A DNA stretch of 64,000 nt from JBCCSZ01 sp039821145 (GTDB lineage: Bacteria > Bacteroidota > Bacteroidia > Chitinophagales > Saprospiraceae): the NCBI GenBank assembly GCA_039821145.1, contig JBCBOS010000003.1:310001-374000 (forward strand), read 5' to 3'. Each line of letters opens with the position of its first letter. Position 1 is the stretch's first letter. The position numbers and the translations under genes were made by a program. Below the pieces are notes generated by a model. The model saw only the letters and a list, made by a program, of their open reading frames with translations, made no database searches and was not told the DNA's origin. Below, piece after piece: positions 51,246 to 60,419 of the stretch.

Positions 51246-52427
51246 ATGACGGCCTTCGGAGAATTGGCAGACTCTCCTGGCACCTTGCTCATGATTGCCT
51301 TGGCCTTTTTGCTCTTGTATTTGGGCATCAAAAAGCGATACGAACCCTTGCTGCTGGTCCCCATCGCCTTTGGCCTCCTACTGGCCAATTTTCCAGGCGG
51401 GGCCATGAATGTGGTCCCTTCCAATGCGGAAAACAACATTGAACACTTGGGAATGCTCGAAATTGCCAAGCAATACGGCATCATGAATTTGCTGTATTAC
51501 GCATTGATCAAAACGGGATTGCTGCCTCCCTTGATCTTCATGGGTGTGGGTGCGATGACGGACTTTGGTCCCATGCTCCGCAACTTGAGACTCGCCTTCT
51601 TTGGAGCCGCCGCCCAGATTGGCATCTTTTCCGTCCTGATTGCCGCCGTTTGGATGGGATTCACTCTACAGGAAGCGGGTGCCTTGGGCATCATCGGGGG
51701 AGCTGATGGGCCGACCGCCATTTACACCTCCATCGTATTGGCGCCACACTTGTTGGGCCCCATTGCCATCGCCGCCTATTCTTACATGGCCTTGGTCCCT
51801 GTCATCATTCCCTTTGTGGTCCGACTAACCGTGAGTCAAAAGGAGCTGAAAATCAACATGAAGGAGCAAGACAAGCTCTACCCCAACAGAGTCAAGATTC
51901 GCGACATCCGGACGGTCAAGATCATTTTTCCCATCCTGCTGGGCACCATCATTGCCTTGCTGGTCCCCTCTTCTGTCCCACTGGTCGGCATGCTGTTGTT
52001 CGGAAATTTGGTCAAGGAAATCGGCAGTGATACCAACCGCTTGTTCAAGGCAGCCTCCGATACGATCATGAATGCAGCCACTGTCTTTTTAGGATTGACC
52101 GTAGGAGCGACCATGACTGCGACCACTTTCCTCAACTCCGAAACCCTCCTCATTGTGGCAGGAGGATTCATTGCCTTTGCGATCTCCATCCTGGGTGGCA
52201 TCATGGCCGTCAAACTCTACAATCTGTTTTCCAAAAAGAAGATCAACCCTTTGATTGGTGCCACGGGTCTGAGTGCTGTCCCCATGGCGTCGAGGGTAGC
52301 CAACGAGCTGGCCCTGAAAGCCGACCCGCGCAACCACATCCTGCAATACGCCATGTCCAGCAACATCAGTGGGGTCATTGGATCCGCCGTGGCAGCTGGG
52401 GTGTTGATTGCCTTTTTGGCCCAATGA
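51246..52427 (+). CDS. Sodium ion-translocating decarboxylase beta subunit (OadB-like)
   Basis: About 393 residues with ~10 transmembrane helices. Family motifs: LLLYLGIKKRYEPLLLVPIAFGLLLANFP, GVGAMTDFGPML, LGIIGGADGPTAIYT (the Na+ and decarboxylation site with the conserved Asp), YSYMALVPVIIPF and the end NHILQYAMSSNISGVIGSAVAAGV. It decarboxylates carboxybiotin while exporting Na+. The ATG at 51246 is used; a TTG at 51219 in frame would add nine residues. Third gene of the oadG-oadA-oadB-like operon. Confidence 0.93.
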   Translation: MTAFGELADSPGTLLMIALAFLLLYLGIKKRYEPLLLVPIAFGLLLANFPGGAMNVVPSNAENNIEHLGMLEIAKQYGIMNLLYYALIKTGLLPPLIFMGVGAMTDFGPMLRNLRLAFFGAAAQIGIFSVLIAAVWMGFTLQEAGALGIIGGADGPTAIYTSIVLAPHLLGPIAIAAYSYMALVPVIIPFVVRLTVSQKELKINMKEQDKLYPNRVKIRDIRTVKIIFPILLGTIIALLVPSSVPLVGMLLFGNLVKEIGSDTNRLFKAASDTIMNAATVFLGLTVGATMTATTFLNSETLLIVAGGFIAFAISILGGIMAVKLYNLFSKKKINPLIGATGLSAVPMASRVANELALKADPRNHILQYAMSSNISGVIGSAVAAGVLIAFLAQ

Positions 52428-52438
52428 CCCTCCTGCTT

Positions 52439-53755
52439 CTACTCCTTTGCGACTTTCCAGGTATTCGTCGCATGGCCATCTGACACAGACAGGTAATAAA
52501 TGCCGGACGAGAGCTCCGAGACATCTATGATTGGCTGAAGTTGCCCCTCTTTGACCAATTGCCCAAGCTGATTGAACAGTCGAAAAGTCCCTTCCAGGCT
52601 TTTGGTCGATTGCAGATGGATTCTGTCATTGCTGGGATTGGGGAAGACAGAAATGGCCTTCAGATGTTGTTCAGTTTCCTCGACAGACACCAAATTGCAA
52701 TCCAGTGCATTGATGCGCTTCCAGATGTCATTGTTGAATTGGGCCGTGCCCGGGTTGTCATCGGGTGCTGACCCCATTCTGATCCAGACCAAGTTTTGGG
52801 AAGGGACGACGTTTAGGAACTGGCCACCCTCACCCATGGCCGCAAAAGCATCTTCTGGTGCATCGGGAAAAATATTGCCGGGAAAAATGGTCTCCGATTG
52901 TGGGAGCTGGTAACTTTCCTGTCCGTTGAGCCACCAGTGGTAGCCATAAGATTTATTGAAGTCTTGAGAGGGGGTGATCATTTGTTTGAAAAATTCGGAA
53001 TCTCTCAACAGCTGGTTCCCATCCCAATTGCCTTCGTTGAGCATCAGGAGGCCAAAACGAGACAGGTCTCTTGCACTGCCATTGATGGTCACATTGCCGT
53101 ATTGGTCAAAGGAAAAACCTGTTCCATTGGCGCCAATGGGCAAGATCAATTCGATTGAGTAATAAATCGTGAAGTCCCAGCCTCTGGCATCTTCGATCAC
53201 TTTGTCCAATAGCAAGGCCGGGGCTTGGTGATGGGCCCATCGGCTACCGGCATCGGTTTGGTATTGTAGGCAGGTCTTCAAGGTGCAAAAATCATCCGGC
53301 ACACTGTCGTCCAGCCCAGATGTCATCGCCAGCTGGTCTCGGATGGTGATTTTCTCTTCTTCGGCCCGAGTCGCGATGGTCCAACCCGGTCCCAGGTAGG
53401 TCGATGTGGGGTCGGACAGGTCCAGAAACCCATTTTGTTGTGCCAGGCCCGTCATGAAGGCAGTAAGGGTTTTCCCTGTCGAATTCCAAGGCCAGCTTAG
53501 GAAAGAAGTGTGGTTTTCATAATATTGTTCAAGCACAATTTTGCCATCCTTCAATAGCAGAAAGGCCCTCGTATTGTTGTGTTCCAGATACTGCTGGAGG
53601 CTGTCGATTTGTTGTTGGCACCATCCCAATTCACTCGGATCGATGGTTTCCCAGTTGCTGGAATCCATCTGTGTGGGCGGAAAGTAGAGTTCGGTTTGGG
53701 CAGATGAGCTGAAGGTCGCCAAAAACAAGAGGCAGAATAATAGGTTCTTTTTCAT
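52439..53755 (-). CDS. Secreted serine hydrolase with T9SS sorting domain
   Basis: A 438-residue protein with a signal peptide (KKNLLFCLLFLATFSSSAQ). The hydrolase domain has the nucleophile motif STGK in WNSTGKTLTAFM and the repeat-like DQLAMTSGLDDSVP (the LLTHTSGL equivalent). FAAMGEGGQFLNVVPSQNLVWIRMG is the C-terminal motif, in which KTG/HxG is replaced by GEGG. Residues ~365-438 (VFPNPSNDRIHLQS ... LSSGIYYLSV) are a type A T9SS tail, so the enzyme should be outside the cell. It is convergent with the oadB-like gene (11 bp). Confidence 0.88.
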   Translation of the reverse strand: MKKNLLFCLLFLATFSSSAQTELYFPPTQMDSSNWETIDPSELGWCQQQIDSLQQYLEHNNTRAFLLLKDGKIVLEQYYENHTSFLSWPWNSTGKTLTAFMTGLAQQNGFLDLSDPTSTYLGPGWTIATRAEEEKITIRDQLAMTSGLDDSVPDDFCTLKTCLQYQTDAGSRWAHHQAPALLLDKVIEDARGWDFTIYYSIELILPIGANGTGFSFDQYGNVTINGSARDLSRFGLLMLNEGNWDGNQLLRDSEFFKQMITPSQDFNKSYGYHWWLNGQESYQLPQSETIFPGNIFPDAPEDAFAAMGEGGQFLNVVPSQNLVWIRMGSAPDDNPGTAQFNNDIWKRINALDCNLVSVEETEQHLKAISVFPNPSNDRIHLQSTKSLEGTFRLFNQLGQLVKEGQLQPIIDVSELSSGIYYLSVSDGHATNTWKVAKE

Positions 53756-54514
53756 TGCATTTTGAGTTGTGGATGATTTGGTAATGTGCCCTACGGGAAG
53801 TAGGAATGCATGGGCGCGTGCAGCCGGGGCTGCATGAACCGGATCAACCTTGCAGGTGGGAATAATGGAAGAATGACAGAAAAACGATGGGCCCACTCTT
53901 TGGAAAGAATGAGTTGGTGGTTCTGTTTTTTACGTTGAGAAGGAGGAAGATAGAAAGAATTTGGGAAAAAATCTGCCAGCTGTGTCTTTGAACTTGGGTG
54001 GAGGTGGGATTTGCTGGCGGATGCTTTTGATTTGAGAGATTCATTTGATTTGTACTTGGCTGAGAGGCAAGAGTTTCTGTTTTGGGGGCTGGGCTGAAAT
54101 GCATTCTTTTTCAAATTTTGAAACAATTTATTTTATTTTAAAAACATTTGTGTTATATTTGAAGCATTGATTCAATATCCGTTCTAGATTTTCGCTTGCG
54201 TGTAATACATACACACCTGTTGTGTCATGGGTGTAGCCATAGGTTGGCAGGAGGATAGGTGCATGCTTATCCAGGTGGGTGGGCCATTTTTTTTATAAAA
54301 AAAATAAAATCCCACCCTCAACCGTCTCGCCGCTGCCAATTCTCCTTCTGCAATTTCTTTGCTTCGCTTTTGGAGTCGACTGCTTTTTCCCTTTTGCGCT
54401 GCCTCATTTTCTCCCATCATCCCTCCTTTGTTCCCGCAAAATCTTCCTATCTTCCCTCACACGATCTGCCCCATCCACAAATCGCAGATCAAATCTCGTC
54501 AGGCCAAACAATCC
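53756..54514. other. 759-bp intergenic region without a gene
   Basis: No coding frame with recognisable features was found; the minus-strand frames here (for example 53791-54126) are Ser/Asn/Pro-rich and lack any domain. The region holds a hairpin TGCAGCC/GGCTGCA near 53819-53834, a strong hairpin at 54277-54317 (listed separately), and an AT-rich upstream stretch (54120-54180). Promoters for the flanking genes could not be assigned. Confidence 0.5.
54277..54317. repeat. Palindromic A/T-core hairpin
   Basis: GGGTGGG (54277-54283) pairs with CCCACCC (54311-54317), and between them lies a perfect 20-bp palindrome of A/T only (54286-54305: A, eight T, A, T, eight A, T). It could be a bidirectional terminator or cruciform-prone site in the 759-bp intergenic region. 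Confidence 0.65.
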
Positions 54515-55240
54515 ATGAAAATCGTTGAATGCACCATGCCAAATTTCTTCCTCTCAGTCCTCTGCCTTTGTTGCTGGATCGCACTGCTGCCCACCGGACA
54601 TGCTCAGAAAAAACTATCGGATGTCGATTGGGAACGGGTTCAATTTAAAAAGCTTGAAAAAATGGCAGCCCAACAACAGAAGCTTGGTCGCCAATTCATC
54701 AACGACCTCCAGGCCACTTGCCATCATTCCGCCCCAGACAGCAGTGAGTTTACCTTCCACACCAAGACGTATCGAATCCAAGCCAACATCGACTCCCTCT
54801 GGACGGCTTACCTGACCGCCGATCCCGCCGCAGCCTGGAAAAGCAAAATCATTTCATTTGGCCTGTTGTACGCCCCACAAGAAAATCAGATATACTATGC
54901 CGATGACCAGATCGACCTGTTGGAAGAATCTCAAATGGTCTTTCTCAACTTGCGCATCTGGGGCATGGTCAACATTGCCGTAGCCCATCGGATCGACAAA
55001 ATCGACCCATTGCAGAAACGCATTCGGTTTTGCTATCTGGACTGTGGAAAAACGAGGGGGTCACAAGAAATGAGCCTGCACCAAATCACCCCCCAAATTA
55101 CAGAAGTCCGACACCACAGCTATTTCAAAGGGGACTCCAAATTTCGAGACAAGCGGCTCTATCCAAATTTTCACGAAAAAGCCATTGATCAATTTCACGC
55201 CAATGTAGAGCGTTGGCTGAAGCAACAACAATCAAACTGA
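54515..55240 (+). CDS. Hypothetical exported protein
   Basis: About 241 residues from Met at 54515 (Met at 54536 is an alternative). A signal peptide is visible (NFFLSVLCLCCWIALLPTGHAQ). The mature part alternates helices and strands: SLWTAYLTADPAAAWKSKIISFGLLYAPQ, MVFLNLRIWGMVNIAVAHRIDKI, IRFCYLDCGKTRGSQEMSL. This resembles SRPBCC/START-like ligand-binding folds, but that is a guess. It ends only 1 bp before the amidase start, so the two are co-transcribed. Confidence 0.65.
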   Translation: MKIVECTMPNFFLSVLCLCCWIALLPTGHAQKKLSDVDWERVQFKKLEKMAAQQQKLGRQFINDLQATCHHSAPDSSEFTFHTKTYRIQANIDSLWTAYLTADPAAAWKSKIISFGLLYAPQENQIYYADDQIDLLEESQMVFLNLRIWGMVNIAVAHRIDKIDPLQKRIRFCYLDCGKTRGSQEMSLHQITPQITEVRHHSYFKGDSKFRDKRLYPNFHEKAIDQFHANVERWLKQQQSN

Positions 55241-55241
55241 T

Positions 55242-56909
55242 ATGACACGCAAAACCTTTCTGACCGGCAGCTGTATTGCCATTTGCTGCTTCCTATTGGG
55301 CGGCTTTTCCCATTCTTGGTGGACCAATAAAGACATCGATCGACAAAGTGTTCAACAAGCATCCATCCTCATGGACATGGAATTTACTCCTGCCGAAATC
55401 GATTCCCTGCTTCCCGATTTGCAAGACTACCAAGAAAGTTACCAAGAAAATCGAAGTGCCAACATCGACAACGGCATCAGTCCCGCACTGGTCTTTCGCC
55501 CTATGCCCAGCAACTTCTCCCCTCCCGCCCCATCCGGGATTTCGTATGGGACACCACCTAAGGTCAGTCTTCCAACACCCATTGAAAAAGTGGCTTACTA
55601 CAGTCTTCGCGAACTGTCCGAACTCATTCGCACCCGACAATTGAGCTCAGAACAATTGACCAAAATCTGCCTTGGCCGACTCAAAAAATACAACCCAAGC
55701 TTGCAATGTGTCATCACGCTGCTGGAAGAAGAAGCGATGGAAAAAGCCAAAAAGGCAGATGAGGACATCGCCGCAGGCAAATACAAGGGCATGCTCCACG
55801 GCATTCCATACGGAGCCAAAGACCTATTGGCAACCAAAAAATACAAAACCACCTGGGGAGCGGCCCCCTACAAAGACCAAGTCATCGACAAAGATGCCCG
55901 GGTCATCCAATTGCTGGAAGAAGCAGGAGCCATTCTCACTGCCAAACTCACCTTGGGGGCACTTGCCTGGGGAGATGTGTGGTACGGGGGCAAAACCCGC
56001 AATCCATGGGACACCAGCCAGGGCTCCAGCGGATCATCAGCGGGCTCCGCTTCGGCAGTCTCCGCAGGGCTGTTGCCTTTTGCCATCGGGACAGAGACAT
56101 TGGGGTCCATCGTATCGCCCTCCACTGTCTGTGGGACCACGGGCTTGCGCCCCACCTTTGGAAGAGTCAGCAGAGATGGCGCCATGGCATTGAGTTGGTC
56201 GATGGACAAAATCGGTCCCATATGCCGCACAGCAGAGGACTGCTTCATTGTATTGGACGCCATCAAGGGACCCGATGCAGCCGATCCCTCGACGGTAGAT
56301 GTTCCCCTCAATTACGATGCGACCCAAGACGTAAAAAAACTAAAAATCGCTTATCTCGAACGCGACTTCTCTGGCAATTACCCCTTCAAAGCACAGGACA
56401 GTGCCAGTTTGCAAATCTTGCGCGACCAAGGCATTGACCTCATTCCCATCCAACTGCCCGAGCTCAAGGACCTCACACTGATCCTCACCGCCGAATCTGC
56501 TGCTGCCTTTGACGAACTCACCCGAAGCAATCGCGATGATTTGTTGGTACGCCAAATCCGACAAGCATGGCCAAATACCTTCCGGGCGGCCCGCTTCATC
56601 CCGGCAGTCGAATACATCCAGGCCAATCGCCTGCGCACACAACTCATCGAGGAAATGGACCGGGTGCTCAACGAAAAACAAATCGATGTCTACCTGAGTC
56701 CTTCCTGGGCCAGCTCCAACCTCATCATCACCAACCTCACCGGACATCCCTGCATCACCATGCCCAATGGATTTGCCAATGGCACTCCCACAAGCATCAC
56801 CATCAACGGCAGGCTGTTTGAGGAAGGGAAAGTGGTACAGCTCGCAAAATTTCTCCAACAACACAGCGATTTCCACCTACAGCATCCGGAGGCATTTGTC
56901 CCCCAATAA
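55242..56909 (+). CDS. Amidase-signature family hydrolase, membrane- or periplasm-targeted
   Basis: A 555-residue protein with a hydrophobic N-terminus (LTGSCIAICCFLLGGFSHSWW) that is a signal peptide or anchor. The amidase signature catalytic triad is complete: Lys at ~192 (PYGAKDLL), the cis-Ser in the SSGSSAGSAS stretch near residue 264, and nucleophile Ser289 in GTETLGSIVSPS. It hydrolyses an amide bond; export suggests a peptide, cell-wall or environmental substrate. It is translated right after the hypothetical protein upstream. Confidence 0.88.
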   Translation: MTRKTFLTGSCIAICCFLLGGFSHSWWTNKDIDRQSVQQASILMDMEFTPAEIDSLLPDLQDYQESYQENRSANIDNGISPALVFRPMPSNFSPPAPSGISYGTPPKVSLPTPIEKVAYYSLRELSELIRTRQLSSEQLTKICLGRLKKYNPSLQCVITLLEEEAMEKAKKADEDIAAGKYKGMLHGIPYGAKDLLATKKYKTTWGAAPYKDQVIDKDARVIQLLEEAGAILTAKLTLGALAWGDVWYGGKTRNPWDTSQGSSGSSAGSASAVSAGLLPFAIGTETLGSIVSPSTVCGTTGLRPTFGRVSRDGAMALSWSMDKIGPICRTAEDCFIVLDAIKGPDAADPSTVDVPLNYDATQDVKKLKIAYLERDFSGNYPFKAQDSASLQILRDQGIDLIPIQLPELKDLTLILTAESAAAFDELTRSNRDDLLVRQIRQAWPNTFRAARFIPAVEYIQANRLRTQLIEEMDRVLNEKQIDVYLSPSWASSNLIITNLTGHPCITMPNGFANGTPTSITINGRLFEEGKVVQLAKFLQQHSDFHLQHPEAFVPQ

Positions 56910-57050
56910 AAGATGCCAATGGAGCAGTACGCAGCACAATGGAGCAACCGCACAAGAAGAAAAGCCCTTTTTTCGTTTGTAAATGGGTACAAATTGGGTA
57001 AGTAGTAGATTCAACAAACTGTTTGCCTTCATCTAAGAGCAATTGGATTT

Positions 57051-59285
57051 ATGGATTCATTTCGACCATTTCGGGTTTTTCGCTGGACATTGATGGGGCT
57101 TATGTTGTGGATGGTGGGTCCGTCCCAAGGCCAAAACATCGTTCCCAATGCGAGTTTTGAGGCATGCAATCATCTGCCAACTGTGATGAGTAAAACCGGC
57201 TTGGACTTTGAACGAGCAGCCAAAACCTGGGTGGTTCCCAACGAAGCATCCACCGATTTGATCAGCCCGCGCCTGCAAAGTCGAAATCTGAATGCCTGCC
57301 AAGCACATTCGGGCAAAAACATGGCTGGCATCGTCATCAATGGTGATTTTTGGTCGGAATACGTCGGTATCAAACTCAAGGCGCCCTTGGTCCCCGGCCA
57401 AAAGTATTACATTGAGTATTGGATTTCCATGCCCAGTTTTTACTCTCGCCGCAAGCCTGTCGCCAAAGCCCTCAACGATTACTTTGGACTGCGATTTGAT
57501 CGCAAAAGGTACCATTTTGACAAGCGAATCCTCAACGGGAAACCACAGGTACCCGCGGGCACCAGCACCTTTGTCGAACCTGAAAAGTGGACAAAAGTCA
57601 GTGGGACATTCGTCGCAGACAGCTCTCACACCCATTTGTATGTTGGGCAATTTTGGGAAAGTGGCCAGACCGAAGAATTGGCCATCGGCTACTTTTTTCT
57701 GGATGACATCTACGTAGAGGCATTCGAAAGCAAAGCCGTTGACTACGAACCCAGTCGGTACTACAAAATTGAAAATGGCGTGGCTTCTGTCATCATGGAC
57801 AACATCTACTTTGAAACGGATCGGTATGAATTGAAAGAAGAATCTTACAACGAACTCAAGAAACTGGTGCGAATCCTGGAGAAAAATCCAGGCCTGCAAC
57901 TCAACATCCAAGGCCATACCGACGCAGAGGGAGGACAAAGCCACAATCTCACGCTCTCGGCCAATCGCGCCAAAACTGTCTATGAATACCTCGTAGAAGG
58001 TGGCATCAACCCCAACAGACTTACCTCCAAAGGCTATGGCTTTTCCAAACCCATCGCAGACAATGAAACCGATCTGGGACGGCAGAAAAACCGACGGGTG
58101 GATTTTGTGGCCAGTGGTGCCTTGAGCAACCGACAAGCAGCCTTGGGCCCAGAATATGTCTATCGCTTTTCAGAAGACTTGTCTCCCGACGATCGCCTGT
58201 CCAGAGCCTTCAATGGGTACTACAGCAAAGAATGGAATTGTCCGCCGCCGCCAGCTGAAGTGACCCCATCCCAAAGCAGGCAATTTCAAGCTTGCCAAGC
58301 CACCGATGCCCAGGAAATCGTCCTGGCCCAAAGCAAGAACAAACGAGCCGTCTTTTTCAATGAGTCTGCCGCCAATCCGCAAGGCAGGGCTTTTTTGCAT
58401 TCTCTGCTCCAATCCTATTACGACGAAGGCTTCAAATACCTCTGCCTGCAGGCATTGGGACATCAAGACAAGGACCTGGCCAACAGAGCCTATCCAGTAC
58501 TCAATACGGGCATCGCCACCAAAGAGGCTACCTACGGACAATTGATCCGCAGCGCCCTCCAAATGGGCTTCGAGCTGGTGGCCTTTGAACCTCAGAAGGA
58601 GGAGATGGAAAAGGCCTTGAACATTCTCAAACGACAAGGGCAAATTGGGGATGCCAACTCGGCCACTGCCTTGGAGCAAGCCCGCCAGTGGGCCAGGGCC
58701 ATGAACCTGATTCGATTGTTCAAAAAGGATTCTGCTGCCAAATTACTGGTCTTGGTCAATGACGATTCCATCCGAGAAACAACGCAAGCAGACGGCAGCC
58801 CAAGCATGGCCCAGCGCTTCCAACAGTTTTCCAATACCAACCCCTTTACCATCGACCAACGAACACTCAGCGAGGCCTGTGCAGAGAGTCAACACCCTCT
58901 GTATGCCAAGCTCAACATCCAGCAACCCAGTGTTCTCAGCCAGCGAAACAAGACCTTTGTTCTTGGACAAGATACCGATGCCGCTCCCTACGATCTACAA
59001 GTGGCACACCCGCCCACCAAACTCCACCAAGGCCGCCCCAATTGGCTGGCCACCTACCTGGATCGCAACCCTTATCCATTCAATCCAAACAAACACGGTC
59101 TGTCCTATCCCTGCCTCGTATTGGCCTATGCCCAAGGCGAAGACGTCCAGCACGCCGTTCCGGTAGATGTCATTGAGATGAAAAATGCAGATGAGAGAAA
59201 GTCTTTGTTTCTGCCCACTGGCAACTATACCCTCATTCTAAAGGACAAAGGGCAACAAAAGAAACTGCAAATTCAAATTCAGTAA
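57051..59285 (+). CDS. OmpA-like protein with a degenerate erythromycin-esterase-like C-terminal domain
   Basis: A 744-residue exported protein. Residues ~30-220 are a beta domain opening NIVPNASFEAC, common in Bacteroidota OmpA proteins. Residues ~245-350 are the OmpA peptidoglycan-binding domain (IYFETDRYELKEES, IQGHTDAEGG, LSANRAKTVYEYL, GRQKNRRVDF). Residues ~425-600 (KRAVFFNESAANPQGRAFLH, GFKYLCLQAL, GQLIRSALQMGFELVAFEP, RQWARAMNLI) resemble the EreA/ChaN-type fold, yet the NEAHH-like site reads NESAAN and the late His is missing. So that part is probably catalytically dead. The extra domain's identity is a moderate-confidence call. Confidence 0.75.
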   Translation: MDSFRPFRVFRWTLMGLMLWMVGPSQGQNIVPNASFEACNHLPTVMSKTGLDFERAAKTWVVPNEASTDLISPRLQSRNLNACQAHSGKNMAGIVINGDFWSEYVGIKLKAPLVPGQKYYIEYWISMPSFYSRRKPVAKALNDYFGLRFDRKRYHFDKRILNGKPQVPAGTSTFVEPEKWTKVSGTFVADSSHTHLYVGQFWESGQTEELAIGYFFLDDIYVEAFESKAVDYEPSRYYKIENGVASVIMDNIYFETDRYELKEESYNELKKLVRILEKNPGLQLNIQGHTDAEGGQSHNLTLSANRAKTVYEYLVEGGINPNRLTSKGYGFSKPIADNETDLGRQKNRRVDFVASGALSNRQAALGPEYVYRFSEDLSPDDRLSRAFNGYYSKEWNCPPPPAEVTPSQSRQFQACQATDAQEIVLAQSKNKRAVFFNESAANPQGRAFLHSLLQSYYDEGFKYLCLQALGHQDKDLANRAYPVLNTGIATKEATYGQLIRSALQMGFELVAFEPQKEEMEKALNILKRQGQIGDANSATALEQARQWARAMNLIRLFKKDSAAKLLVLVNDDSIRETTQADGSPSMAQRFQQFSNTNPFTIDQRTLSEACAESQHPLYAKLNIQQPSVLSQRNKTFVLGQDTDAAPYDLQVAHPPTKLHQGRPNWLATYLDRNPYPFNPNKHGLSYPCLVLAYAQGEDVQHAVPVDVIEMKNADERKSLFLPTGNYTLILKDKGQQKKLQIQIQ

Positions 59286-59292
59286 ATCTGGA

Positions 59293-60333
59293 TCATTTCA
59301 GCTCAAAGCGAAGGTGTGTTTTGCGAGCTTTCTTCCGGTCCGCAATGGCTTGTGGGTCATTGTTTGCGTCCTCGTCTACCCAATTGTATTGATCTTCGTG
59401 AGATCGGACTGGCAAGAGAAAAGTCCTGCCAGAAACCCAAATCGGATCGCCATCCATCGACCAATTCTCAAAGGAATAACTGATGAGTTCTCGGATTTGT
59501 CCTTGGTTCCATTTGTAGACAGCAAAGTACATCTTTCCCTCGTCTGAATCTGAGTCGAGAACCAGTAGGTACTGCCTGTTGGGCGAGACAGTAGGGATTT
59601 GGAAAAGTGGTGGAGATTTGCTGCCATCTACCTGGCTGATGAAGTGGTAATCGCTGCCCTCCCAGTAGTCTTCACTGATGAGATAGGCCTTTAGCAGCTC
59701 AGAGTAGCCGATCGGAAAGTACACCCTCGCCAATTCTTCTGCCTCCGCTGTACCGTGGGGCTGACTGACCAACACCAAGTCCTTTCCCGTTGCCAGTCGC
59801 AACAAAACCGTATCTTTTTCCTTGCGCATGCCCAATGGAGAAAACAGTATTTTACCCGACTCTTTCCTCGAATTGGAAGAAGACACTACCCTGTCAAAAT
59901 ATTGGATGTAGACTTGTTTTTGGAGTTTGCTGGCCATTTGCTTGGCACTTTCCCCTGTTTCGTAGGCGGGCTGGTAGATTTCTTCCTCGGTCATCCGATG
60001 GCGAAAGCTGCGGCAATCGTGCAGTTCTATGGCATAAGAGGGCGTCAGGAAAAGGTAGCCTTCGCGCTTTGCTTGCCCCTTGTACAAATCGATTTTCAGC
60101 CATTGGCCCTTGATGCGTTCTGTGCCATCTTGGATGGTTTCAAAAACACCTGTGTAGCTGTCTGGATGGTATTTGAAGGTGGCTCCTTTGGGAAGTTTGT
60201 ATAAAACATCGCCCTTTAGGCTGGGTTGGGCGCGTACATTGAGGCCATTGCGGGCCACCACCAGTCCACAAAACTGATCTGCCCAGGCAAAAAGTGGAAA
60301 GAGCAACAGCCCGAGTAGGAACAACTTTTTCAT
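59293..60333 (-). CDS. Secreted SH3b-domain protein
   Basis: A 346-residue protein with a signal peptide (KKLFLLGLLLFPLFAWA). Residues ~20-100 are a bacterial SH3 domain (ARNGLNVRAQPSLKGDVLYKLPKGATF ... WLKIDLYKGQAKREGYLFL). The remainder is a mixed region, partly a beta-propeller-like end (FQIPTVSPNRQYLLVLDSDSDEGKMYFAVYKW). SH3b domains bind cell-wall or peptide ligands. It follows the large adhesin gene on the same strand, 86 bp after its stop. Start 60333 gives the signal peptide. Confidence 0.75.
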   Translation of the reverse strand: MKKLFLLGLLLFPLFAWADQFCGLVVARNGLNVRAQPSLKGDVLYKLPKGATFKYHPDSYTGVFETIQDGTERIKGQWLKIDLYKGQAKREGYLFLTPSYAIELHDCRSFRHRMTEEEIYQPAYETGESAKQMASKLQKQVYIQYFDRVVSSSNSRKESGKILFSPLGMRKEKDTVLLRLATGKDLVLVSQPHGTAEAEELARVYFPIGYSELLKAYLISEDYWEGSDYHFISQVDGSKSPPLFQIPTVSPNRQYLLVLDSDSDEGKMYFAVYKWNQGQIRELISYSFENWSMDGDPIWVSGRTFLLPVRSHEDQYNWVDEDANNDPQAIADRKKARKTHLRFELK

Positions 60334-60419
60334 CATTGGATTGCTTTTAACTCGCCGACCCAGTCGATCACAGCCGACAGGGTCAAAACGCTTTTTTTGC
60401 AATTCCAGTATTGTTTGGT

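Noticed and set aside
50159..51484. Minus-strand frame opposite the OadA-like gene
   Set aside because: It covers OadA coding sequence on the other strand and lacks any recognisable domain.
53791..54126. Minus-strand open frame in the 759-bp gap
   Set aside because: Composition (Ser, Asn, Pro, Gln runs) and lack of signal or domain make it a chance frame.
54359..54514. N-terminal extension of the hypothetical protein 54515-55240
   Set aside because: The signal peptide starts at 54515/54536; the extension is Pro/Phe-rich and precedes it.
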